From: Aurifilum marmelostoma
Lineage: Eukaryota; Ascomycota; Sordariomycetes; Diaporthales; Cryphonectriaceae
DNA: 64,000 nt
Direction: 5' to 3'
Assembly (NCBI GenBank): GCA_027559495.1
Contig: JAMXSV010000017.1
Location: 372,001-436,000 of the forward strand
Positions 1-12,960 of the stretch are shown in pieces (position 1 is the first letter of the stretch; every line of letters starts with the position of its first letter). The notes under the pieces were generated by a model. That model worked only from the letters and a program-made list of their open reading frames with translations. It did not search any database and was not told the DNA's origin. The position numbers and the translations under genes were made by a program.

Positions 1-2209
1 GTGGGTGAGAGAGAGAAAGTCCGTGTGTGTGTGTGTGTGGATGGATGGTGAATGTGGTCAATGCCAAGTAGAAGGAAGGATTGCGACGTCGTCTGGGAGG
101 CCTTGGAGGAGGGGGGAAAAAAAGGCCACACAAGACTGAATGGCATCAATCTTCAACAACAACAACAACAATGCTCATGGGCCATTCCCATCAATCGATC
201 GTGAAGAATGTTCTTTTCCCCCCACCTCTTCTTTTTCTTCCAGGTTCTTCTGCCCTGCCTCGGGACCTCTTGGCTCGGGGTTGCCCCTCCCATCCGAGTC
301 CCGCCGGACACAAGCACACACAACATGCACCCACAAAACCGGTGACCTCATCGTCCACGCAACAAGACTGCACAGCCCCGACATCCCTCCGCACCTTCTT
401 CCCCCAATTTTTTTTTTTTCTTTGGAAAGGGCACGGGGCTTTAGTTCGGCACACATCCTGCTCGTCTTTCCTCTTCCAGCCAAAGCCAACAAAAACCAGA
501 CCATACCATATCTGTCATTCAGAGTCAATTGATACTTGACCTCTCCTTTCTTCATCCGTCCACCTTCCCCTCCAGGCCAGACACCCAAGCTTCGTAGAAC
601 TTGGTGGTGGGGTTTTGTTTTCTCGTCTTCTAGAAGCCAACGGATCGGAGCGCATTGACAGCACAAGCGAAACCCGCAAACATGCATGAACAGGGTCTTG
701 CTTCCTTTTCTTTCTTACTTTGCGCACGTCAGCAGCGAGCCTGCCAGCCCAGCCACCAGCGGTGAATGATGGGAGGAATGAGGCTCGCGCATTGAAGCTT
801 TTCCCTCTTCTTCTCCCTCGCCTTCTTCCTCATCTTGTTGTTAACTTTCTTGGAGGGATCAGGGGTTGGCAAAATAGCATCGTAGTGTATCCCTGCGCCG
901 GGAGAACGTCTCAGGCTCGGCCTCGTCCTGGCCAATACAATACCACCACAGAGTCTTGGCCTTCGGCAGCATTTGCTCACCTACATAAACATCCGATCTC
1001 TGACTACCATGGTACTACTACAAACTACTAGCTGACACGAACATGTGCCGCATATAGCCCGGCTGATCTCGGCCTGGTCTGTGAGAACGCAGTGAACGAA
1101 TGATACCTTCCTTGAGAGATTTTGAAGAAGATAGTCACTGCGAATGCGCACCGTGCACGATAATTCAGTAGATATACCAGATATGCGCTCAACGAGACAA
1201 TTTCCAAACGTTTTCATTCCGGCCAAGAACGCCTTGGCCATGTGCCCCTACCCTGTTGCCTAGAAAATTGTAACTATATAGGAGCTTGAGATCAGGCCCT
1301 GTACCTTGCCTGCTCTCTCTTTCGAGGCAGACCAGCGAGACAGCAACACGCGACTAGGCGTGAGCAACGTGACCAGAAACTTTGGTGGGGAAAAAAGGTC
1401 TCCAATCCTATCTCTCAGAGATTATTCGGTTGCCCCCGAAGGGAAAAAAAGGAAAAAAGAACAAAGATGTAATGAGAAGTGGGAAGATCCTTCCGAGAGG
1501 ACACTTTGCTTTGTAGCATCCTTTCGTCTGTCCACAATATGTATTAGCCGCCAGGGCATTGTCTTCTCGAGGTCTTCCCTTCAGATATATAGATAGCTCC
1601 CGTTGCTGAATGTGCGCCAAACAGATATTCCAAATCCCCTTCGAGGCGTAGCGACGCCTGATATCCAACACTGCGTAGTACTCGACAACAATAGCTATTA
1701 GGTGCCCAGGTAACTCATGATAATGAGCCAAGGTCGATGCGATGCGAAAACACACAAGACGCGAATGGCAGTCGCAGAGAGGCGAAAAGACAGCACCGTC
1801 GCTTCGCTGTGTCAGAACTGCATCTCGGCAGTTCTGACAGCTAACAAGAGGTGTCGATCGTGGCTGATGACGATCACAATCGACAAACAGAGGCGCAGAA
1901 ACGAACAGAAAGTGATCGGTCGGTGCAGATGACAAAAAGAAGAGGAAGGAAAAAAAAAAAGAACAGCTGCAGTCGATGGACGATGTGGCCGGCCCAAAAA
2001 CACACAAAAAAGACGAAGGAAGTTCGAGCACAGATGGCCACCTGGTATAAGACAACATTTCCCAAACGCCGGTCCCCACTCCATAGACGGCGCCTGCCCC
2101 CATCGCGCTCGGTCAAAACACAGATGCCCGGGTATATACGACATTCTCAAACAGACTGAATCTCAACATCAATCCTGAGCGGATGTGATGCTGTAACCAA
2201 GCTCATCAA
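1..2209. other. intergenic, 3' flank of the homeodomain gene
   Basis: No convincing gene is seen. The region opens with a short GT tract (about 23-39) and a CAA repeat (about 155-171). Open frames here are short, overlap on both strands and show no codon bias. Its right part is the 3' flank of the minus-strand homeodomain gene and contains the perfect hairpin listed separately. Confidence 0.6.
1810..1839. other. perfect 12-bp inverted repeat (hairpin)
   Basis: TGTCAGAACTGC is followed by a 6-nt loop (ATCTCG) and then its exact reverse complement, GCAGTTCTGACA. It lies about 370 nt past the stop codon of the homeodomain gene, so it could fold in that gene's 3' UTR, or serve as a palindromic protein-binding site. 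The structure is read directly from the sequence. Any function is inference. Confidence 0.6.
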
Positions 2210-4234
2210 TCATGACTCCGTGACGGGTATGCCATGGTGTGGCATGGCCTCTGGTGAGAGGCTTGCAGAGTCAGCAGGGTCGAATGACACGAGCTGGTTC
2301 ATATCCAGGTCTGCCTGCGTCGGCTCGCCGAAGGGCGAGTGGGGCGGATGCATAGGGAGGTTGATGGTGTGCTTCGAGTACATCTCATTCAGGCTTGTCC
2401 CGTCGTCTGAAACGGCAGACTCGTGGACCGGGTACAGATCCGCCGACGAGGGCCGGCCAACCATGGACAGAGGTGGTGACTGATCGACGATGGCAGGGTC
2501 GCCGTGGCCGTGGCTGGTGAACGAGAGCGGAGAGACGGACTGAGGCACCAGAGGCGACGGGTGGACCATGGGCGACAGGAAAGTGCCGCTGTAGGGAGTA
2601 TTGTAACTCGAGGTGGGCATCGGCGTGCTCTCGGGGCCCTGCGTGAAGTAGTTGGGGCTCGAGTAGTCCGATGGAGAGGGCGCAGTGGTCGCTGACATTG
2701 GGTATTGACGCATGTCGAGCCCGAAGCCGGCCTGTGTGTCAATCCGCAGGTTGGGACCCAGCCCGCTCGGCTGCTGAGGAACAGGCGCGAAGATGTTGGG
2801 GCTGTGGGGTTGCGGCTGGCTCTCGCCAGGGTGCTGGATGAAGAAGGACGGCATGGGCGCCTGCAGCATGGCGAAGTCGACGGGCATGGGGACCGACCTG
2901 CTGCGCTGCCGCTTGTGACCGCGAGGGATGCCAGGGTGCAGCGACGGGGGAGCACCCCACTGGGTCTCCTGGTACATGCCCACATGAGGCGCACCAAAGC
3001 TGGGCTGCGAGGAGGGCCGGTTCGTAGGCGACACGGGAGCCGAGATGGAGATCGCGTGCATAGCCTCGTAGGGGTTGGCCGAGTGACGGTTCATGAAGGC
3101 CTCCAGGGACACAAGCTTGGCCAGCTGACCGCTGAGGACCTTGGGGTTGCCGCCGAGGTGGTGGACAAGGCACTGCGAGGCCTGCTGGTCCTCGGTGAAG
3201 TCTCCGCACTGGAAGAAGCCGTTGGTCTGTGGTGACGAGTCCATGAAGAAGTTGGGGGGCCTGTTCAGCTCGATGACGATGCCACCAAGCTTGTTCGGGT
3301 CGCCGTCATTATTCTCGAGGAAGATCGACTTGATGGACGCGAAGGGGTACTCGATCTTGTAGCCAGCCTGCTCGTTGTTGATGTAGTAGGTCATGGTGCA
3401 CTTGTCAGGCGAGTAGAAGATGATCAGGTCCATGGTGTTCTGGCCCACACGCGTCCACTTGCCAATGCTGAGAGAACGGCAGGTCAAGTGATGGATCACT
3501 GTCGAATTGGTTGGTCAGAGGACATGGTCGGCACGGTAGCAAAAACCAGCGGGATGCTCGCGGGGCTCGCAACTTACAAACTTTGCCCTGGCCGTTCTGC
3601 TCTCCGCCAAAGGGGATACCGCTAGGGCCGTAAGGCATGAGGCCACGGCCGAGGAAGCCGGCGCCGAGACCCTTGCCAGACTCCATGGCCTGCATGGCCA
3701 GGTAAGTCCGCATGGATTCGGGTATCGCATCGAAATCCTCGCCAGTCTCCAGGCTCTTCTTGGCCAGCGCCTTGATCTTGGCACGCCTGCACATTGCTAT
3801 TAGCCCTCTGATGGGCGGAGAGGTCACTGGGACAGTTGAGGGACTCTTGAGATTACACACCTGTTTTGGAACCAGATCTGGACCGACCGCTCGGTCATGT
3901 TGATCTCATCCGCGATCCGCTCTCGCACGTTCGCCGTGGGAGTAGGGTTCTTGTTGAACTCCATCTCCAGGGTCGTGAGCTGATCCTGTGTAGCACGCTG
4001 TCTCTTCTGGTTCTTCTGCTGCTGGGTTAAGGTGCTCTTCCTTGGGGGGCGTTTTGAGACGGAGTTTGGGTTGTGAGAAACAGATGTGGCAGATGAGGGC
4101 GTCTGGATGCCGACAGGGTGGCCGCCTGAGATGGGGGTTCCTGTGTTGGTGGGCGAGCTGGCATCGTCGGACTGAGATATCGAGACGGCACTCGTCGGGG
4201 CCGGCATGCCCTGGTCTTCAATCATTGTGGCCAT
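2210..4234 (-). CDS. homeodomain transcription factor, Htf1/Pah1-like
   Basis: Three exons: 4234-3861, 3786-3578 and 3498-2210, giving 623 aa. Both introns (74 and 79 bp) have clean GT-AG ends and keep frame. The homeodomain covers about residues 74-133. It ends in helix 3 with WFQNRRAKIK, and intron 1 splits the codon of the first Arg of NRR. A conserved-looking region follows (about 195-320, with GKW, DLIIFYSP and FMDSSPQ). The tail is long and rich in Pro, Ser and Gln, typical of a regulatory low-complexity region. The arrangement of N-terminal homeodomain plus long tail resembles Podospora Pah1 and Magnaporthe/Fusarium Htf1, which act in conidiation and development; this assignment is from memory of the family. 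Expected to be nuclear and DNA-binding. No neighbour explains its target genes. The upstream DNA is unusually long. Confidence 0.9.
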
Positions 4235-5183
4235 TTCGGGCTACGTATGCTGAAGGCTCGTGTGGTGACAGCCAGGAGTGTCTCCGGATCAGCTGGGGGA
4301 GACGGTGTCTTTCTTTTTCTCTTTCTTTCTTTCTTTCTGTACAAACGAAAACGGGTTTATATTCTGCCTCCTCTGGATGCGCGCAACCGATGTAGACTGC
4401 GGCTTGAATCGATGACTAGACCGCCGAAAGGGGTGTAAATTCTAGCTCGTGTGAAGTGATGTGGGATCGTCGCGCAGGGTCCGATCGTGGTAGCTCGAGA
4501 GCCAATGATTGTTGTATGTATAAGAATGAATGTGGTGTTGAAGCAGTTGAAGCCCAAGATAGGGAGCGACGTTCTCGGCGTATTTGCTGAGACAAGACTG
4601 GACAAAGTAAGAAGAAGAAGACACGCCAGCACACGAGCGGAGAGGCAAGGTGAGGGACAAGTATTTTTGGGTTGAATGGGAAGAGGCGGGCAGGGTGGTT
4701 CGATATGGTGCCCGAGGTCCGGTGCTGGAGCTCTTGCGAAGAGGCTCGTGCTTGCTGAAGCGAGGCTGATATGGGTCTTTCTTTGTCTCAACACCAACAA
4801 GTCGCCGCCAAAAGAAGGTTCAAGTCCAGTCAAGGAACAAGAGTGGCGATGTCAGGGTACTACACTGCTAACAAGCCAAGGCGATGTGGGATCTTCGCGA
4901 CAACCGAATGAATGTAGATGGATACGCCCGGAAGGATTGAACGGGGTGATCCGAGAACAACAAAATGGGGCTTTGTAGGGAACGACTGTGGTTAGAACAT
5001 AGAAGAAGCGGGGAGGGGAAAAGAAAAAAAAAGGAGAGAAAGAGAGGGAGGAGGAAAGACGTCGAATTCAGCGACGGAGTTGTTGTAGAATTGACGGTGA
5101 AGGATCACGATGGACAGGAGGAGAAAAGAAGAGAGGGAAAAGGGGGAAGGGAAGGGAAGGGGGGGTGGGCAGGCGGGCAAGAC

Positions 5184-5206
5184 AAAAAAAAAAAAAAAAA
5201 AAAAAA
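5184..5206. repeat. poly(A) run, 23 nt
   Basis: Uninterrupted A run inside a purine-rich stretch upstream of the homeodomain gene. On that gene's strand it is a poly(T)/pyrimidine tract, common in fungal promoters. Its exact length is the kind of value that assemblies get wrong. Confidence 0.8.
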
Positions 5207-8200
5207 GACGCCCAAAAAAAGGGAAGGACCAGCAGGAGGAGGAGGAGGCAAGCGCACGACAGGGGCGAGGTGACTGAGGTCGGGAAAGGGACTCTAGGGA
5301 CACTGGCCCGAGGAGAGAAAAGGGAATAGGTCAGAAAGCCCCAGCAGGTGGGGGTAACCCCTTGTCACCATCTACGGCGGCGATTGGGCTCGTGGTGCGC
5401 CCTCGAAGGGGGGCTACAAGAAAAAGGTGGGTCTGGTGTGGACAGGAACAGGGCACGACAGGGACGGTCAAGGGCAGGGGTAGGGGCAAGGGCGGTTGGT
5501 TGGACGGTGCAGATGGGGCATGAACGGGTACCTGGACACACTATCTTTCCCCTGCCCGCTGCCCTGTGGTGCCCTGGGGTGCCGTGAGATGCCCTGCCCT
5601 GACCCCTCTCCCCCTCCAGTAGCAGTGTCAGCACAGTCCTTTTTTTCTCTTGTCTTCTTTTCCTCTTGTCTCTCTTCTTACTTCCCACCATCTGTGTCTC
5701 TTCTGATTCCTCAAGCCCTGCCCTTCTGGCCCACGTCTCCCCTGGCCTGTTTTTTTTGTACCCACTCTACTACTATGCGCCATGGTATGTACACTATAGA
5801 GTCCATACTCACTGGCCAAGTCACGGGTCCACGAATTGTATTACAATGCTGTTACTACTATGGTACTAGATCTCACAAGAGTTCCACTACAACAACTAGG
5901 TGAGGTCACAAGAAGTAAGAGGTTAGAGGAGAGGAGAGGATGGAGAAGGAGAGGGAAGGGACGAGGGACAGACATGGGAGGGCTTGGTTCCATCTGTCCA
6001 CATCAGATGAAAAGTCCCAAGACCAACCAATTCAACCCCCAACCAACCTCCCCCCCCTTCTTCGTCTCCCCACCACCACCACGGGGATCAAGCTGTGGCT
6101 AGCCAGGCACCAGCAGATACACACGCCCCCAACACTACTGCACCAGAGTTTATGCAGAGCTAGTCCAGTCCACGATGGACTGCAGACTCGCAGGCTGCCT
6201 TACAACCGTGGACCTTGACAGCACCCGGCATCCTCGGAACTCCTGAATGATCCTCAACCACGCGGCGCGAGAGTCCATTTCCAACCAGAGCATGACCGAC
6301 GATCAGCCAACCGCACGGGTGTGGGTGCTGTCCAAGGCCTTGTCGAAGGCCAGAGGAGCGCATGGCTACGCACCGGTACAGGGAGCACAGTCAGCAGTCG
6401 GCCGCCTCGCGACAGGCTGCCCACACTTCCGTTTGGACTGACTACCACACACCACCGTGAAGCTGCTTCTCTCTGTGCACCACCACCACCACCAACAACC
6501 CACTGCAACGTCTCCATGCAGACGGTCCCCGTACCTGCATTAGCGTCAGGGGACCGTTTTTTCCTAAAAAAGACTGGTCGCCCGCACTAAACGCCACGCC
6601 GCTCAGGGCAAGCAGGCGACCTGCTGCGCTGATCCGCGGAGGATCGTTTCTGTTCCTCGCTGCACCCACTAGCCCATTGGTCCGCCAGCCAAGGAGCTCT
6701 GCTAGTCCCCGCAGCCAGTGCGGCTGGGCTCAGCCCGTTCGTTCTGGGCTGTCTCTTGTCGATACGTCGTGAGTCGTGGTGACCACCAGCAGCCATCCCC
6801 GTACAAACCGCTCCGGTCAGATGCTGCTATGCACCACCCTGAGAGTTTACAATACTACCATAGTACAAAGTACACAGTCAGAGGCTGGCCGGGGGGGGGG
6901 CCAAGGTCTGATCCCCCCCCCCTGGAAACGAACAGCTCGCGCTACCAAAGTACAAAAACGACAGGTCTGTCCACTTTCGAAGCCATGATCGATCACCGCC
7001 CATCTTCCAGAACATGAAATCGTATCCACGAGGCTGTGCTTTGCACTTGCTCGCAAGGGGTCGAGGGTGGTCTGAAGCACGAAACAACCAGCAGTCGCCA
7101 AGCATACGAAGGTGACTACGGGTAGTGGACGGATAAACACACTTGCAGAAGACACGAATCACTGTGGCTCTAGAACGGAGTCCCTGGAAGAAGGGGGGAA
7201 GGGAAGGGGGGGGCGGTCGAACATGGTCTGGGGCCACAGTCTGCCCTCTTGACTCTTGCACCGTCCACCCCCTCCACATCAGATCGTCAGCACTGTGTTA
7301 GGCGATCTCCAAAGCACCTAAAGCACCGTGCCGTCATACCATGGTAAGCGGCTGCAGCCCTCGCGTTTTGGCAACGGCGAGACCAAGCTGCATCGAGAAA
7401 ACCAGGAAACTGGCACGACTGGCAGCTGGCTGACGGCGAGAGAGCTCGGCTCGTCATACCGGCGCCTCACACGATATTGTCTGCCCACAGCCTGTTGTCT
7501 GCTGGCGCGACGTTGCTCTCAGATGTTTCCAGGGACCGAGACACGCGCGTCACTGCCCGCGCGAGCGTCCCCGCTAGGTGCATCACCTTGGCTCCGCTAC
7601 GCCGCAGGAGACCACAGAAGCTGAAGGGTCATGAGACCAACTGACAAGCTGTGAGGCGCCGGGCCACCCTTCTGGAGATGTTGTAACTCTAGAAAAATCG
7701 CGCCATCAAGACAAAATCTGGATTAATTGGCGCAACAATCAGGCTGGCCTCACGCCAGGTTCTTAGCTTTCTCCCGTGTCGGAGGTGTGAGCAAAAATCG
7801 AGCCGCAAGACCTTTTCTCGTACACTGCATGCACGGTACGCGTCTGTACTACATACTACGACGTACTATGTATGGTACAAGACGTACTTGTCGACAGCCC
7901 TGATGCCTTTGCGCAAACCGTGGGCCAGGAACCTTTTTTGCACTCCACGAATGGGGAATCGAAAAAGGGGGGGGGGGGAGGACAGACGGTGACCTCCCGG
8001 AAGTGGATGCTACAGGAGCGCGTCTCCACGTCACAGTGCATATATTCGGCACTGTCATCTCTGGCACTGTCTCACCAAGGTCGCAGCAGAAGCAGTAGCG
8101 GGTTTGTTGTGCAGTCCTTGCATTGCACTGACTTGTTGGGTGGTGTGACTTGTGCACAGAGGCCTCGTCAGTGACCAGTTCTGGCAATTTGACTCTGCGC

Positions 8201-11200
8201 CGCGGTCTCGTCTGACGATTCACAGCACTAGCTCCCAAGCCTGTCCTCAACGGTTGGAATCACGATGAACCTCGACTACCGCCAAGGAGGTCAGACACAC
8301 CAGGTCAGCATGAGCAGGATTTACGTGCGGCATTCGCTTATGCACAAAATCGAGGAGGAAACGTCATACCTACGCTGGTCTACAGCGGGCTGACCTCGGT
8401 GGCTACCAATATTGGGACAACCCTCGAAGTATGACGACCGCAATATCATCTGCTTGGCGAGTCGACTGCGTACCACTCGATCAGAGACATTCTGAGACTT
8501 GGAGATTGGGCAACCCAGTCCCCTCCCTCGTAGTCACTTGAGAGGGCGGACTGTAAAGTCTTTTTCCCCCCCTTCATGCAATATATTTCACATTATCTGG
8601 GTCGCTTGAGGAGCAACGGGTCTTCTTAAACAGCCATCCTGAAGGAATCTATAGGCTCAAGGGATTACCTAGCATGACGACTAGGATGCAACAAAATTAA
8701 CTCTATCATCGAACATCAAGGTTGAACCGTCGAGTCTATCCCGGGAAGCTTTCCGTAGCCACGATTGGAGGTGGCTATCGACAAGATCCGCAGCCTTCTC
8801 TCTGTCTCTCTCCCCCCATACGGGATCAAGAAGACGGAGGACGAAGTCTTGCTCGCGGGGTTATCCGTGGAGAGGTTTGGTCTACAGAAACCTTTCAGAC
8901 AGCTCAGCTCGACGCCCTCAGTACGCTGTGGCACAGTGTCAAGTCATGCTTTGCCCTGTCGCAAATGCTTCCCCATGGTCCCATGGTCCTTGCTTGCCTG
9001 CGACTTGGCCCTTGGCACGGTGGAGTTCTGGGACTTTGGACTAGAGCCCACCAAAACGGCCCACAGCAGATCTCGTTCTTTCGTCTGAACTTTTGACTGG
9101 CCTCGTGCAACTCCCGCACCCTTTTTATTCTTTTTTTTTTCTTTCCCTTTCTTTATTGGCATATTGTCGCAAGCGATACAGGTACATGAGCTCCACGATT
9201 TCGGAGACCAGATGGAAATACTGCTACAGTGCCGACCCAATTATGCACCCAGGCAGCATATTCCAGCATCTTGCTGTCTTGTGCCGCTCGCGCCAGCACA
9301 CCATGCAACTGATTAATGTCTTGGGAGGAGCCTTTGCGGTCCCGATAATGGACCGCTCTGAGTGAGAGAGGGGGGCAGAAGAGAGAGAGAGAGAGAGGCG
9401 GATCTATCTGCCTGGCTCGCAGAGGTTCCAGTAGTATGTCATGAGTCAAGGCGTCTGTGGGGGTGTGGCATCTGTCCATCCCTTTGGTAGCCTCTCGGAG
9501 TCGCCATGACGGTAGGTAGAATCGGGTTCTGGGTTGTTTAGTCTTTGTGGGGGTTCTCCTTTTCCTGCCCCTTGCATTGACAGGGCCGGAAACGTTCGTC
9601 GATCGCCAGTACGTTACGAGCACCTTGCTTCGTCAGCGACTGCTCCCCCGCTGCGCCGGCATGCAAATGCCGACGTCGTCGCGCGGCTCCTCGCGTGACC
9701 GAGGCTGTGGCCTGTCACCGAGTTCTCGTTCTCTCTTATTTGCTGCAGTGACGATCAAGTGGGAGTTGTAGTGCGAGGGGTCTACCATATGGCTCTACAG
9801 AGCCTCGAGAGGATCCCAAGGCCGGTTTCCCCCCGGGTCTTGGTTCCTTGGAGACTCTAGATTAGCAGCCCTTCTGCCCTCATGGTGGGATCACTGAATG
9901 TAGGATTCAGCCGGGCGCCAAAGGCTGCATACCTACGCGACTTGACCACGCCGGCCAAGGGGCAGCGAAAAGGGAGGATCACACCATCGCCATTGGTCGC
10001 AATCGCGACGATCAGTGATCACGCGCTTTCCGGACGGGACAATCCGGTCGATTCGTGGTTTATTTACTAACATCAGCCTGTGGTCCTCTCCCATATGGGA
10101 CGACTCCTGCACAGCGTCGCAACCGCGGTCTATTGCATTATTCCTCCTCTGGGCCCCCGTCGATTCCTGAGAGACAGGCACAAAGATTTCCCCTTCTGGG
10201 CCAGTCTTGTCCGACACAGGACAATGCTCCGGTTTGACAACGAGCGGGGCTTCAGCCTTGTCCTGAGGCATACGTGACGCGATGTGGCAGTGCCTCCCAG
10301 TGCCAGGCGGTCAAAGGCGGCTCAAACCTGCCCCCCTCCCCCCAACACCACACATCAACACCCCGGCATGCAGTGCTGCTGCTCACAAGGCCTGAAGCTG
10401 ATGGGCTCTCTGCAACCGCAAGCCTCGTCTCGGAACATATAACAGAGTCAGTTAAGGCTCCGCCGAACTCCACCTTGGCGTAGGATCACAACAGGGTGAA
10501 TGCGTGATGTGCAGGACTCAAGTCTACCAAACGGGAAAAGTGTCGGCGTACCGCAGAAGATATCTGGTGAACTTGGACTGGGTATCGTGGACGTAAGCTT
10601 TTTTTTAAACATGTCTGTCTCTCCCCCCCCCCCCCCTCTCTCATGTGCTTGTTCGCCTAGCAGTTGTAACAAAGGAGCAGCCGGTTGTCGAGACCGAAAC
10701 CAAAAGGGTAGTGTAGTGATTTGTCTCTAGTGGCTGTTCCTCATCGTCGTAAGCAGTGACCCAGTAATGTCTGACACCGCCTGAAATAGAGACGACCGAA
10801 GCGAAAGACGGGAACAGATGCACTGCAGTCACCAGACGGTTGTGCCTCCCACCACCATCTGAGCAGTAGAGCCGCACCAGGCAGAACCGGCAAGCTAGCA
10901 AGCAGTCCTCCCTCACCTTTGGCACATATATGATAATTATACTATGACATTCGGAAGACGTCGAAACATGATGTTGGGTCTTAGTAATACCGTCGTCCAT
11001 CCTGAGCGCTATTGCACGCAGTAGGGAACCGGTGCGAATTTTCAGTGGCTCGGATGGGGAGTGGGCAATATTGGCCACGGCGGATCGTTCCGCCCGCAAC
11101 ATACGGTTCTCACTGCTACCACTCTTACCTGAGGTTCCATAGGCCCGAGGGTCTTCGTTTCTGCTGCAGCCTATGCTAGTCAGTCGATGACGCCGTGGCC

Positions 11201-11541
11201 TCGTCGACTACTATGCCGACCCAAAAAATCAAAAGCAAAGACCAAAGAAGAAAAAAAAAAGCGTGGCAAGAAGAGCTATCAGACAAGTCTCTTCAAAGAA
11301 AAAGAAAAGACATCACAAAAGCGAGGCGCAAACAACACGAGCAAGCGGCACTGGGCTCTTGTTCGTCCGATCTCGACGACAGGTGAACCAGCCAACTGGG
11401 TCTTTGCCACCACCACCACCATGTCAGTGTCGATCCCCCTGGATCGTCCTTCTCCATCTGGTATCGCCAAGAAGCTGAGGCCAGACGATGGCGCTTGCAG
11501 CGGTATGCAGCGGAGAAACCAGGGAAGCCCTCGCCGGCTCG

Positions 11542-11565
11542 CCCCCCCCCCCCCCCCCCCCCCCC
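11542..11565. repeat. poly(C) run, 24 nt
   Basis: Uninterrupted run of C, followed by TCC and then CA dinucleotide repeats. It could form G-quadruplex or i-motif structures on one strand or the other. Shorter C runs occur near 10623-10637 and at 35206-35223. Confidence 0.8.
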
Positions 11566-12762
11566 TCCTTCGACATGCACCACACACACACACACCCCCC
11601 TCTTATCGACCGGCGCCAGGAGGGAGCAAGAGCTGGACAGGATGGGGGATGGTACGTCTCTTTTTTTTTTCCTTTTCCCATCCCAAGGTTGCATCTGCGC
11701 CCTTTGCGATGGACGGTCACACCCCCACCCCCCTCCTCTCCAAACGGGGCCTTGTGAGTAGTAAGCAAAGCCTATCACGCCCGGCTTCTCTCGCGCACAC
11801 AGCACGTGCCGAGCATCCCATCAAAGAGCCCACCCACCCACCACCATCACCGTTAGTTCAATCCTCGCTCGCTCTCTCTCTCTCTCTCTCTTCCCTTTTC
11901 AAAACCTGGTGCTAGCCTCCGGATCTTCTGAAAGCGAGCAAGAACCGAGAAGGGAAATCGTCCGGACGGTGGAGCCCGAGAATAGAGAAGGCACAAAAGA
12001 GAAGAAAAAAAGTAAGTCTGAACTTTCTTTATTTAGACTTTTTCTCTTTCTTTGGCTTCTGGAGCTACGCCGCTGCCACGATCACACGTTTCGCGCGCGA
12101 CTTGTGGCCCCGCCGAAAGAAAAGGAAAAAAAAAGGGGGGGGAAAAGGGGGGGGGGGGGGGGTTGGGTTGGAACAGGAGAGAAGAGCCTTGGGTTTGTTT
12201 CATGGTGGGTAGATATCTTATGCAGACCATCTTTCTTTTCTTTTTTTTTTTTTTCTTTTCTTTTTCTCTGCCGCGTCACAAGGGCAGGGTGAGGTGAGTG
12301 TGGGTGTGGAGAGAGAGGAGGGGGGGGGGTTTGTGCTTTTTTTTCGGCCTTGCAAGGTCTTGATACATGCGTGCCATCGTAGTCGTCGTCCTTTGCCTCC
12401 TCCTCCGCGATAACCGTCCACAACCCCCCCCCCTCCCCGGCGGGGACACTTGTGCGTAGAAGTAAAACTCCCTGTCTCCGATCCGACGAGGGAGGGAGGG
12501 CGAGCGAGCAGCAGCGCAGTGGGCTCCAACCGACTGCTGTCGATCACCCGGGCCACTACGGAAAGGAGCGACTTTATTTTTTTTCTTTTTCTCTCCCTTT
12601 TCACAGGCTGATAGAGGTGGACTTTTGTCGATTCCAAGTCTAGCTGGGCGATCTTGGCCAGACAATATGCACGTGTCGGAGCCAAGGGTGATCCTGCTCG
12701 GAAGCCGAGATGCAGTGATGGGAAACTGGACATGATGACATGTGATTTTGTTTTCTTCTTGC

Positions 12763-12765
<3 letters not shown>

Positions 12766-12807
<42 letters not shown>
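12766..12807. repeat. (TC)n microsatellite
   Basis: About 42 nt of pure TC dinucleotides just beyond the 3' end of the ZW10 gene. A similar tract lies at 56002-56029, just beyond the 3' end of the formin gene. Confidence 0.85.
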
Positions 12808-12809
<2 letters not shown>

Positions 12810-12960
12810 GGCTATGCCTAGAATGGCGGGGTTGCTACCCTTTGCCATGACATCTTCATCACATCACCTACCCTGAACACAACCCCGACTGCAACTACAG
12901 TGACAAATGAACATCTTCACATGTGATTGCCGGCCTGGACGTCGTCTTACAGCAGCCGGC

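Larger units (their letters stand above)
4235..12960. other. 8.7-kb gene-poor region upstream of the homeodomain gene
   Basis: I find no frame with coding character in either strand. The ORFs present are short, mutually overlapping and compositionally biased. The stretch carries a 23-nt A run (5184-5206), a 24-nt C run (11542-11565), a C run near 10623-10637, many CT/GA tracts, and scattered short palindromic TACCATGGTAC-like words. Because the homeodomain gene and ZW10 are both on the minus strand, all of this lies 5' of the homeodomain gene and 3' of ZW10. It may hold a long 5' UTR, distal regulatory DNA or a noncoding transcript; this is inference. Confidence 0.55.

Noticed and set aside
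11187..11915. 242-codon plus-strand frame in the gene-poor region
   Set aside because: Made of Lys runs, Pro runs from the C tract and CT repeats. Several overlapping frames are equally open.
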